From Mucor racemosus (Eukaryota > Mucoromycota > Mucoromycetes > Mucorales > Mucoraceae): a stretch of DNA of 64,000 nt. The stretch's first letter is position 1. Each line of letters starts with the position of its first letter. Below are positions 10,925 through 20,799 of this stretch, one piece after another. The stretch is from the NCBI GenBank assembly GCA_027405735.1, contig JAPEHQ010000001.1, positions 2,418,001 through 2,482,000 of the forward strand, in the 5' to 3' direction. The position numbers were made by a program, and so were the translations under genes. Below the pieces are notes generated by a model. The model was not told where the DNA came from. It ran no database searches and worked only from the letters and a program-made list of their open reading frames with translations.

Positions 10925-11915
10925 TGTTGCATCCACAGATCTGGGTGCATTCCTTGGTTAAGATTACAACACAGTTTGATATGTTAAGTTCTACATTGCT
11001 GTGTATTATGTTATGAAGCTCCATTTATACAAGAATGTGGAACTAGTGTGTGTCACCTAGACTTGATTGGATATATGTATATATATAAATAGACTCATTT
11101 AAACAGGTCATATAATTAGAGAATGTGAATATAAAAGAAGATGGTTCGATCTTATAATAAAGTTCTTTAGTTTTAGTGTGCTCTTTCATTTTATAAAACT
11201 TTTCCTTTATTTTTATTAAATGATTTAGTACATATTTTAGCTTTGAGATTAATATAATCTCCTGGCGTAACAATATTACAAGGCTGAAGTTAATTGTTTT
11301 ATCAATCTATTTATTATTTTCTATTGCTTGTTCTGATATAAAGTATTAAATAATATAACTAAGCACATGTAAAACCATCGTCAGTATTACGGAAACATAT
11401 ACTGCACAAAATATAAATGTATTGATGTATTTCTATGAAACCACAAAGTTTTAACAAAGGCAAAATCACATAAATTTGCTTGATTGTTGTCTATAATAAG
11501 AGAAAACTGTTTACAAACAGTAAATAAGTATATATATCCGAAAGCGCTTTGACGTTACGCTAGGAAATTATATCAATTTCAAAGCTAAAATATGTACTAA
11601 ATCATTTAATAAAAATAAAGAAAAAGTTTTATAAAATGAAAGAGCACACTAAAACTAAAGAACTTTATTATAAGGTTGAGACATCTTTTATATTCACATT
11701 CTTTAATTATACGACTAATCTAAAGTGCGTCTTCATATACAGTATACAGTATATATAAATATACATCCAATCAAGTCTAGGTGGGACACACTAGTTTCAC
11801 GTACAGTATAACTGAGCTTTATAACATAATACACAGTAATGTAGAACGTATCATATCAAACTGTGTCGTAATCTTAACCAAGGAATGTACGCAGATCTGT
11901 GAACTCCACAATCTA
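10925..11915. repeat. Foldback-type inverted repeat, about 350-bp arms
   Basis: Left arm about 10925-11273 and right arm about 11552-11915 are imperfect reverse complements. Matched pairs include CAGATCTG near the outer ends, the segment reading CATTCCTTGGTTAAGATTAC on the left, ACTAGTGTG (11042) against CACACTAGT, and GAAAGAGCACACTAAAACTA against its complement. The spacer is about 280 bp. There is no coding sequence. It directly abuts repeat C copy 1. Confidence 0.7.
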
Positions 11916-11925
11916 GTTTTAACTT

Positions 11926-12452
11926 TGTCGTATACTTTCAGGTTTGATAAATTATACTTTAAAAAGAATATAATTAAAAGAGAATAACTAATAAATTACC
12001 TCTTGAACTGTATAATAAAAACAAGATATCGTTTATTTTAGATATAAAAATATGGCCCTTTATATTGATTTGGCATTGAGATCCTGACAAGTAATTTAAG
12101 GCAATATTAAATCATTAGATCTATTTGATAGCAATCTATGGATTCAAATGGAACAATCATAATTTAACCGTGCTTGCAAAGCTTGTTAGTTGCCTTGTTT
12201 TAATGCTGCTCTAAATATGCTTGGATACTGAATTGATAGCTACTTAATTGATTAACCTCTGTGATAAAATAATACGGTGTCATAATTGAGGTCCAAGCGT
12301 TCTTGGTAATTGCTGGATAATCTTAGTACGCTAGGAGTCTTTTATATCCTGTATCAAGAGTTTGCAATTCAATAAATGTTGTAGTCAATAGACTGTGAGA
12401 TGTCTTAATATTGTAGAACGTGATAACGTATGGCACTTTGTGGCATACAACA
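11926..12452 (+). repeat. Repeat family C, copy 1 (LTR-like TG...CA ends)
   Basis: About 527 bp starting TGTCGTATACTTTCAGG and ending ...GGCATACAACA. It shares long blocks (TATAATAAAAACAAGATATC, TTGACATTGAGATCCTGA-like) with 18250-18780 and 59221-59749, a truncated copy at 63095-63425 and a reversed copy at about 57145-57590. TG...CA ends and a constant length suggest a solo LTR, but no convincing target duplication was found here. Confidence 0.65.
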
Positions 12453-12479
12453 CGAGTAATCAGTTTTAGCTGACTTTTT

Positions 12480-13812
12480 TCTTTAAAAACAATATCCATC
12501 CATTCGACATTGTCCCGGCTACAAATTTTATTAAATGAAGCAAGGATGGTTACTGTAGTGATTGCTTCATAAATTTAAATGATGCAGAAATGGCCAGCTT
12601 AAAATTGATAAAGCGCATATGAAATGGAAATAAGTCGAGAAAATACTAAGGTATTGCAATGATGGTTGTTAATTAAAGTCTAGATTATTTTTCATTCTCT
12701 ACCAGGATATTTTTTAGGTTTTGGATTGTTGTGAATGTTATGTCAATACTCATCCTATGTCTCACATCCAAGGTCACAGTCTATAATTAGTGTTACAGTA
12801 AATCAATGTGGATCATTGACTTACATCATATTCTTAGATAGTAAAACCCTAGTAATAGTTATAATTAATGTATATAAATACATCCAAAGGATGTATTGTT
12901 AATAAAAGGGTAATATTCTGGCAAGATTATTTATATAGACTCTTTTGACATTTCAGTGAAGACTTTTTTATTTTTTTTATAAATTTTGCGAGAGCACTTT
13001 TTGTGGTATAGAGACCCATGAAGGGATGACAGGTATGCAAATCTAAAACCATAGGGTAGTATTCATTAGCGCCTATCTAACGAATTTTATCTCGTCAAAA
13101 AATATTGATTTTTGGTCGAGAAAATTGAGATTGAATGATTGATTTTTGGTGATCAAAAAAGGATTTATTTTGGACGAGGATATACAAGGAAAAATTTTCG
13201 GTTTTACAAAAAAAAGATTAAAAAAATGTATATCCCCACAAAAAATAGGGCTACAGCTACGTATAAATACTCATTTTGTAGATAATTGTGTTGCGCAAAA
13301 TATAAAAATAAAATACTTTAAGGTTGTATTTGAATGAAGGGTACTTTTTGATCAAAAACCGTTAAAATTTGACATTAAATTTACTAGAGATTTTATGGGA
13401 AAAACATTTTTAAAACCTACACAGATCGATTCAGAATTAAAAACTGAACCCAAGATATTTAGTACTCTAGTCCAACTAACTATGCATTTTTGTGAGTAAT
13501 TTAACATACAAAGTTTTTTTTGGATTTTTTTTGGATTTTTTTCCATTTGAACACTTTTCTGAATTGAAGCTCAGTCATATGTGCATATCTGATTATACAA
13601 TTTTATATGGTGATATTCAAAATAAATCGGAGCGTGCCCCCATTTCAATAGATAATCAGAAAATAAAAAATGTAGGGCGATACTTGAGATGCTACAGAAT
13701 ATTGACAAAAGACATATTTGTATTCATGTTAATTTCTTAGCGGGTATGAAGGCTTCAAAAGCGAAACACTTGATTTCCTCCGCTTAAAAGCTCAACCTAA
13801 GATGTCAAATAT
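12480..13812 (+). repeat. Repeat family A, copy 2 (interrupted by a solo LTR)
   Basis: Matches copy 1 over its full length, apart from a 220-bp insertion at 12736-12955. The 63-codon ORF recurs at 13146-13337 with about six replacements near its end. Confidence 0.75.
12736..12955. mobile_element. Solo LTR with 5-bp target duplication, nested in repeat A
   Basis: The insert begins TGTTATGTCAATAC and ends GACATTTCA, the 5'-TG...CA-3' ends of an LTR. It is flanked by GTGAA at 12731-12735 and at 12956-12960. Repeat A copy 1 has only one GTGAA at the equivalent place (near 5720), so the empty site is visible in the same window. It contains TATATAAATA and AATAAA-like signals. The internal retrotransposon region is gone, as expected after LTR-LTR recombination. 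Confidence 0.85.
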
Positions 13813-14069
13813 CTCGAGATTTTAATAAGCTTGCACATAAAGCCTGCTAAGTTAAATCTTCTTGTTTTTTAATCACTATGGAGAAAATATCGAACAAATA
13901 GCTCCGCTCGAGCAGAAAAAAGAGGTTTCCATGCAGAAAGCGTGCTGAAATGGTCCTTCCCAAATTATTCTGCACGCAAATGGCTGCTGAAAATGCTAGC
14001 GCGGACTGATTACTCCAGTTTTTAGACTAAAAAGCAATTGCTTGCGTTTTTTCTGCAAGAAGTTTAATA

Positions 14070-14148
14070 AATTAAAAAAAAAAAAAAAAAAAAAAAATAG
14101 GCAGCACCTAAAATTATGGCTGCAACACAAAAAAAAAAAAAAAAAAAG
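14070..14148 (+). repeat. Two adjacent poly-A tracts
   Basis: About 25 A's near 14072-14097 and about 18 A's near 14129-14146, separated by a short unique spacer. This could be the tail of a retroposed sequence or simple expansion. A long ORF read through these tracts in reverse (13996-14412) is dominated by poly-Phe and is not called as a gene. Confidence 0.5.
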
Positions 14149-15309
14149 CAATGCATGCGTGAAATGATTATATATAAATGTTGGAACCAGCAGAGTCAAG
14201 CAAACTTGCCGTAAAGACATTATTGGAAGTAATGACACTATAAGTACAGTAGATGAGGATTCTGTAATTTTATATTTCACCAATCCAACAACAGATTCCG
14301 CTTCATAAAGAGAAAAACTGCTGTTTTCTTTCTTTTGAAACAGCTCAACTATAGTTATGGTAGAATCATAAGTTGCAACTGTATTAGTTTTGGCCGTATT
14401 CGCTAGTATCAAAAACCTTTGAATACCACTGCTATAATGACAATAAATACATTAAAAACATTCAAGATGCATCTACATTAGCTAAATGAGTGTGAATATT
14501 GAAGTTTCCTTCTGAATTGCTGTTAATTAGTTTCTATCAAAACAATCAATGGAACTCCATTGAAAACAAAAAAGTCTATTTCAAAAGAGGATTTTAGTGA
14601 AGAGAAAAAAAAAAGATAGCCAGGCTCCCACAACTACTACTGTATAATGTACTTTCAAGATTTTTAAAGAATTGTTTTTGCATAAGTAAAAAAGCATTTA
14701 ACACTGGTTTTTTTTTCTATTATTATTCAATATCTAAGATATACAGGAACATTTTTATTTTAAACCTTTTAGTTGATTAAACATTACACAACAATACAGA
14801 ATCGAAAAATCGAAAAACGTCGTCTCTTGTTGGTATAATATTATTCAGGGTGCTACCACATTAAAATCACAGTCTTGGGTACACCAAAATTCATTATCAT
14901 TCCTCCATAAATGCTATCCCCATGCAACTTATCTTTCTTTTGTATACTATTATTATACTAAGCATATTAATAAAATACTCCATTTCATTATGATGATAAA
15001 TTAATAACAAAAATTGTATAAAAATTCAAGTCTGCTAACTGCTTATTTCACAAGGTAAATATATATTTATTAACATGAAATGACAACTGCTTAATATATT
15101 GATAATTTTGCGTCTATTTTCTTAGTTTTATAGTTGTATGATTGATGACAAAATTTGTTCCAACAAAGCCCAAAATACTAAATTACAGAAGCCTTATATT
15201 GGATAAAGTGGATCAATTATAAACAATTCGATGGTATTACATTTACAAAAGTGATCCTAGAGAAATATTTAAAAATAAGACTGGTTGTAAATCATCAGTT
15301 TATGGTGCT

Positions 15310-15805
15310 CGATGCTGCTTATATTTAATTCAGTGTGATGATACCAAGTTCATTCATCTTAATGGAGATTTTGGTGGGATAATTTACACTTGAAAATCAA
15401 CTTGAGATGATCAAAATGTTGCTTTTACTCAATTCAGTACGATGATATCAAATTTATTCATCTTGATGGAGATTTTAGTGGGATGTTTGACGTTTGTAAA
15501 TCAGCTTGAAATGATCAAAATGTTGCTTATATTCAATTCAGTACGATGATACCAAATTTATTCATCTTGGTGGAGGTTTTGGTGGGATGTTTTACACTTG
15601 TAAATTAGTTTATGGTGATTGAAAATGCTACTTCTGTTCCATTTAGTATGATGGCACTAAGTTTATTCATCTTACTGGAGGTGTTGGTGGGATGTTTTAC
15701 GCTTGCGAATCAGCTTTAAATAATCAAAATGTTGCTTATATTCAATTCGTTCAGTACGATGATACCAAGTTCATTCATCTTAATGGAGGTGTTGGTGGAT
15801 CTATT
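15310..15805 (+). repeat. About 104-bp tandem repeat, five units
   Basis: The word ATTCATCTT recurs at 15352, 15456, 15560, 15665 and 15773, giving periods of 104, 104, 105 and 108 bp. Each unit carries CAGTACGATGATACCAA-like, GGTGGGATGTTTTAC-like and ATGATCAAAATGTTGCTTAT-like blocks. The last unit is longer because GTTCA is duplicated. Confidence 0.85.
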
Positions 15806-16643
15806 GAGTATAAATCAGTTTAACTTTTGACAGCATGATATAAATAAAAGTAAATGGATAAGTAATAGAATGCTTATTTTTTTACATTAATTGGAAGAGA
15901 CACTATTAGAAAGATTGTTGGAAAGATTGAAATAGAAGGTTTTTTTGCGTTTAAAAACAAGTCTAGTAAAGGTTTTCATTGATGTAGAAATTGGACAATG
16001 AAGCAACAAAATACATGCAGTGTTTTCATATTGAGCTTTTTTTGAAGCACGCCGTTGTACCATAGAAATGGTAGAGTACAGTGTAAATCAATTTAATTTG
16101 CGTCCATGCGTTGTTTTGGATTTTGTTATTCTAATAACTTTGGATACTGTAGCTGAAAATAAACGCACTGTGCATTATAATCATGATTTTTTCCATCGCT
16201 TTACTGGTTTGAAAATTGAGTTTGGTATATTCTTTGTAGAATAAAAGTAATTTCTATATAAAAAATACCCTGGCTTTTATCGTTTTGTTTTCTTTTTCTT
16301 AAGTAGATACCATGAACATCTATTATTCATGGCGGTAAGCCCTTTTTATTTTTACGGAATTTTACTTACTTAGCTTATAACACTGTACATGTAGTATGTA
16401 AAATTTGCCAAATATACCTAATCACGTAAAGCCTTGTAACACAATGAAAGCTTTCCACTTGTATTCATCTCTAATTTTTGCTTTTTTAGATAAAATAAAA
16501 AGAGCAGGATAAACAACTAATTATAATTGTACGCCTCGTAGTAAGTGTAAAATAATACGACAAGTTTATTAATTGTTGAATATATATTTAGCGTAAACAT
16601 ATAATCTAGTACTACTCGCATCCTCATCGTCAAGAGGGCTCAT

Positions 16644-16831
16644 ATGCGACTTGTAGGTAAGTATTATTAAATCATCAAGTCGAGTTTGGTATTTACTTTT
16701 TTTTATTGATATGATAGATGATTGCTTGTTTCAAGGTGAGTAATAAGTTATTGTTTCTATGAATCTATAAAAGTCGCTAATGACATCTGTATCCAGGAAT
16801 CCTTGGGCGGCTTTTTCTTTTATCATCATGA
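16644..16831 (+). other. Spliced short ORF (21 codons) with canonical introns; coding status uncertain
   Basis: Three consecutive canonical GT-AG introns can be read: 16657-16717 (61 bp), 16736-16796 (61 bp) and 16843-16898 (56 bp). Their length matches confirmed introns elsewhere in the window. Splicing from the ATG at 16644 gives a 21-residue peptide (MRLVDDCLFQGILGRLFLLS...) ending at 16831; the third intron would lie in the 3' UTR. The middle exon is only 18 bp. All three frames close quickly, so this may be a spliced non-coding RNA or a decayed gene. Confidence 0.3.
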
Positions 16832-17189
16832 TGTTATTTCCTGTAAGTTGATAAACAATTTACAACATCAAAAGCATTTTATATAATTATATTTTCAGTA
16901 AATAGATGACCTTGTTGCTATCTGGATACAGAACTTTTACCATCTCTGTGTCTTTATCAGCTGTTTGCGATACCATTGCTACTCGTTGCTTCCCTACAGG
17001 CTATGGGTCTCTTACTTTCCACTCCTTTTGTTTCTTTTTTTTTAGTATCCCATTAATCCATTTGCAGTTTGTATATCAAATTGCATCATCTAGTATTATA
17101 CCGCGTATTTTTATATATATAACAAACCAATAAACTATCAACAATAAATAAGTATATGATATCAAAATCGCTCCATAATAGCTATAAAA

Positions 17190-17520
17190 TGCTAAAACAA
17201 AAAGCCTGATGCGTGCATCAATTTAATACGCATGCAGAATGCGTTCATAAAAATGCTTGCAGAATATGCAATTGCGTACGTATTACTCTACTGAAAGCTT
17301 GCAGAAATGTCACGCTCATGAGTTTTTTCTATGATGATTGCGTGAAGAAATGTATAGCGCTGAAGTATTCATCAATAATCTTGCGTGCAGAATTGTTCCG
17401 TGCCTGAGATATTTTAAAAAACCAGTGACGCTATTTTGCACGCAAAAGCTCAGTGTTTGCGTGCGGATTAGGCAGGCCAATGCGCAAATTAGGCAAAATT
17501 TCAATCGCCATTTTCTCCAT
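17190..17520 (+). repeat. GCGTGC/TGCAGAA motif-rich sub-terminal region
   Basis: Repeated GCATGCAGAA, GCTTGCAGAA, GCGTGCAGAA, TGCACGCAAA and GCGTGCGGAT-like words stand out from the AT-rich surroundings. A similar but weaker set occurs at 13920-14160. Confidence 0.4.
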
Positions 17521-17956
17521 AGTGAATGTTTTATTGTATATTAAAGTTTCAGGAGTGGTTTTTTTTAGAAAATTTTGGACCCCTAAACCTCATAATAATT
17601 GTAGATTCTGTTTTGTTTTATTTGCTTACAGCTATCTAAATTAATAATTAGAATTCGACTTTTTTTGAAAAATAGATGTAGAACGCATTACACTACAGCT
17701 TTGATGATACATAAAGATGAGGTTTACTCATTAATCACGGTAGTTGTTATTACTGTATATGCTGTTTTAGGCTGATTTAGCGCCATCGCTAATTTTAAAT
17801 GGTCTGGTGAGCCACAAACCCTACTTGGAAAAGTTGGGCTTTTGATTCCTACGTTTTAACCAGCAAACTAATGTGATATTGAAATTATACAGGTAGCACT
17901 GAATACTGTTACAGCTGCAACATATATTTTGCAACCTGCAGCCCATTTGGATTGAT

Positions 17957-18246
17957 AATCACTACGGCCAACCTGTGCTGCACAAGATGATTTTGTTGTG
18001 CCCACCGAATATGATGATTAAAAAGATAACAATATGCACATGGGCACAACAACAAAAAACTGCAGACGAGCACAACTCTAACCCTGTATATGCAAAATTA
18101 TAGGTTCTGTCCGTGTGCATAACATTAATTCCATGTGTGCATAATAGTAGAATTGCCCATAAGCATATCATTATCTCTATTTGTGCATAATAGTAAAATC
18201 TGACCATGAGTATAATAAGCTGATTGTATGGGCACAAATTGGTTTG
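17957..18246 (+). repeat. Repeat family D, copy 1
   Basis: About 290 bp, strongly similar to 20501-20795 in the same orientation. It begins CACTACGGCC(A/G)ACCTGTGCTGC and contains repeated TGTGCATAA words about 30 bp apart. On the minus strand the two copies give similar hydrophobic peptides (both containing MVRFYYYAQIEIMICLWAIL). No known domain is present, so the resemblance may reflect the internal repeat rather than coding. Confidence 0.75.
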
Positions 18247-18249
18247 TAC

Positions 18250-18780
18250 TGTCGTATATTTTTAGGATTGATAAATAGTACTTAAAAAAGAATACAATTT
18301 ATAAAAGAATGAGTAATTAATCAGTTCTTCAACTGTATAATAAAAACAAGATATCGTTTATTTAGATGTAAAAGTATGGCCTTTTATATTGATTTGACAT
18401 TGAGATCCTGAGATGTAATTTAAGGCACTATTGAACCATTGGATCTGTTTGATAGTAATCTATGGATTGAAATGTATCAATCATAATTTAACCGTTCTTG
18501 CAGAGCTTGTGAGTTGTCTTGTTTCAATGCTGCGCTAAATATGCTTGGATGTTGATTTGATAGCTACTTGATTGTTTAACCGCTGTGATAAAATAATATG
18601 GTGTCATAATTGAGACCCAAGCGTCCTTGGTAACTACTAGATTAAACTTATTACGCTAGGAGTTTCTTATATCGGATATCAAGACTTTCAACTTCGATAA
18701 TACATGTCGTAGTCAATAGATTGTAAGATGTATTGATACTGTAGAAGATGATAACATATGGTACTTGATGGCATCACGCA
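18250..18780 (+). repeat. Repeat family C, copy 2
   Basis: Full-length copy beginning TGTCGTATATTTTTAGG four bases after repeat D copy 1. The right end is ...GGCATCACGCA rather than ACAACA. It is closely similar to copy 3 (59221-59749). Confidence 0.75.
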
Positions 18781-18942
18781 CTATAGTATATGATTCATAT
18801 TTTTGCCAATGGTCACTTTTCCAAAAAAAAAAAGCCGAACAATCTCCGGAAGCGGCCATCTAATGATATTTTCAAGCTTTAAATCTCTAGAAAAAATCAC
18901 CGGACAGCCCGGACGCGGTTGTTTAAATATTCCAAATAGCTA

Positions 18943-20290
18943 CAGTCGGGGTTACTAATGTTTCATCCAAAAAAAATTAAGAAAATGAAAATATAATGAA
19001 CACCTATTTTCAAATTTGGTTTGCTCTTTATTGCAAGTCTCTGATAATTCTATACTTCGTCAAAAATAAGATATATATGTTTATTACTTGAAAGTAAAAA
19101 TAAAATAATAAAACTAATATTTTGTTGCTTCTCCCTTGCTATCTATAATTGCCTTGCATCTTTTGGGCATACTTTCAATTAACTTGGCAGCGAACTCAAC
19201 ATCAATATTCTCCCAAGCGACGAGAAGTTCCCGTCGAAGGTCTTCGGTATTATTAATTAGATGTTTACGGCTACGTAATTTACGAGCGAGCTCGCTCCAA
19301 ACATGTTCAATGGGGTTGAGATCAGGACTTTGTGATGGCCAGTCCTCCATAACATTCATTGAATGTGATCTCTTCCACCATTTTGCATATGCACCTGTAT
19401 GACAGGTAGCATTATCCTCCTGAAACACAAAATTAGTACCTTCATTTTGATGTAAGTCTTGAACCCATGGAATGTAGTGTTGCGACAATACATCAATATA
19501 TGATTCTTGATTCATATTTCCGTCAATAAAGACCAAAGGTCCAAAACCCCCAGCCCAAAAACAAGACCAAACCATCACACTACCACCACCAAATTTTACC
19601 GAACGTAATATATGGCAACTCTCATACCTTTCACCTTGTTTTCTTAGAACTAATGGTGTACCATCATTGCCACAAATACGAAATCTTGACTCATCAGACC
19701 AAACCACTTGTCTCCATTGTTCATTAGACCAATTGATATGAAATTGTGCCCATTCCAGTCTATTTTTTTTATGTTCCTCTGTTAACTTGGGTTTAACAGC
19801 AGGTTTATAGTACTTGAAGCCCAACTTTCTTATCCATTTTCTTGTTGTCGAGCGAGAGACATTTTTTCCCATCATTCTGAGTTGCCCCGTAATGGTCTCT
19901 AATGTTTGAAAGGGATCTCTCCTTATTGATCGCTCCAAATGGCATTGTGTATAATCATCAAAGGTAGATGGCCTTCCAGTACTTTTTCCTGTTAAAGTAG
20001 TACCAGTTTGATCTCCTCTGGATATGATACTTTGGATTGTAGGACGCTTTATGTCAATCATAGTAGAAATGTCATATTGGCTAAATCCAAGCTGTTTTAA
20101 ATAAAAAATTGCGCCAAGCTTCATTTTTTTTACATCTTGCTTGGTTCCTGTTGGGTCTTGCAATTTTTTGATGTTAATTTCAAAAGTTTTGGACATTGTT
20201 TTATTAATAAAGAAAGAGTTTGAAAGAAAAGTATAACAAAAAAAAAATAGAAAAAATAGGGAATGGATGAAACATTAGTAACCCCGACTG
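18943..20290. mobile_element. Complete Tc1/mariner DNA transposon
   Basis: A 1348-bp element with perfect 26-bp terminal inverted repeats at 18943-18968 and 20265-20290 (outer sequence CAGTCGGGGTTACTAATG). It is flanked by TA at 18941-18942 and 20291-20292, the hallmark target duplication of the superfamily. It contains one uninterrupted transposase gene on the minus strand. It lies between repeat C copy 2 and repeat D copy 2. Perfect ends and an open reading frame indicate a recent, possibly still mobile copy. Confidence 0.95.
19114..20196 (-). CDS. Tc1/mariner transposase, DD35E, apparently intact
   Basis: 360 residues in one exon. Two helix-turn-helix regions occupy the N-terminal third (about 25-60, containing LKQLGFSQYDISTMIDIKR, and about 75-125, containing GRPSTFDD and SRSTTRKWIRKLG). 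These bind the element's ends. The catalytic DDE domain shows D168 in WSDESRF, D261 in FQEDNATCH and E297 in SPDLNPIEHVW. D261 and E297 are separated by 35 residues; classical Tc1 has 34. The GGGSVMVWSCF motif typical of Tc1 lies near 203-213. Length matches the family's usual 340-360 residues and no frameshift or stop is seen. Start chosen at the first ATG, just inside the right terminal repeat. Confidence 0.93.
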   Translation of the reverse strand: MSKTFEINIKKLQDPTGTKQDVKKMKLGAIFYLKQLGFSQYDISTMIDIKRPTIQSIISRGDQTGTTLTGKSTGRPSTFDDYTQCHLERSIRRDPFQTLETITGQLRMMGKNVSRSTTRKWIRKLGFKYYKPAVKPKLTEEHKKNRLEWAQFHINWSNEQWRQVVWSDESRFRICGNDGTPLVLRKQGERYESCHILRSVKFGGGSVMVWSCFWAGGFGPLVFIDGNMNQESYIDVLSQHYIPWVQDLHQNEGTNFVFQEDNATCHTGAYAKWWKRSHSMNVMEDWPSQSPDLNPIEHVWSELARKLRSRKHLINNTEDLRRELLVAWENIDVEFAAKLIESMPKRCKAIIDSKGEATKY

Positions 20291-20500
20291 TATAAGATGC
20301 AGGTATCGAAATTCCATACAAAAATTAAGGTTCGACTGTATTGCTATTAATTATTTAAAGGCTTATTTTAAGTAACGCATAAATAAAACCTACAACATTA
20401 TTAGCCTAATAACGGATTTATTAACTTGAAAAGTATAAGGTGATACAACCGGATTCAAAAAAAGTCCATAAAATCACAAATTTAAAGGATTTATATATAA

Positions 20501-20795
20501 AAGCACTACGGCCGACCTGTGCTGCTGCACACTATGGCCTGAGCTGTTGTGCCCATTGAATATGGTTAAAAATATAACAAGATGCACATGGGCACAATAA
20601 AATAAACTGCACATGAGCACAAGGTTAAGCCTGTATGTGCATAATTATAAATTCTGTCGATGTGCATGACATTAATCCCATGCGTGCATAACATTAGAAT
20701 TGCCCATAAGCATATCATTATCTCTATTTGTGCATAATAATAAAATCTGACCATGAGCATAATGAGCTGATCGTATGAGCACAAATTTGTCTGTA
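20501..20795 (+). repeat. Repeat family D, copy 2
   Basis: Direct repeat of 17957-18246 (see copy 1). The two D copies bracket repeat C copy 2 and the Tc1 element. Confidence 0.75.
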
Positions 20796-20799
20796 CATG

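Larger units (their letters stand above)
13860..17540. other. Possible element bounded by CACTATGGAGAAAAT inverted ends
   Basis: CACTATGGAGAAAAT occurs near 13875 and its reverse complement near 17512, with extra A/T matches outside. Both sub-terminal regions (13920-14160 and 17190-17490) are rich in GCGTGC/GCACGC and TGCAGAA motifs. The 3.7 kb between them holds two A-tracts, a 104-bp tandem array and a spliced short ORF, but no transposase was found. No target duplication was identified, so the boundaries are tentative. Confidence 0.25.

Noticed and set aside
13996..14412. 138-codon minus-strand ORF
   Set aside because: It is bridged by two homopolymer tracts giving poly-Phe and has no recognisable domain.
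19136..19402. Plus-strand ORF inside the transposase
   Set aside because: Antisense shadow of the transposase gene.
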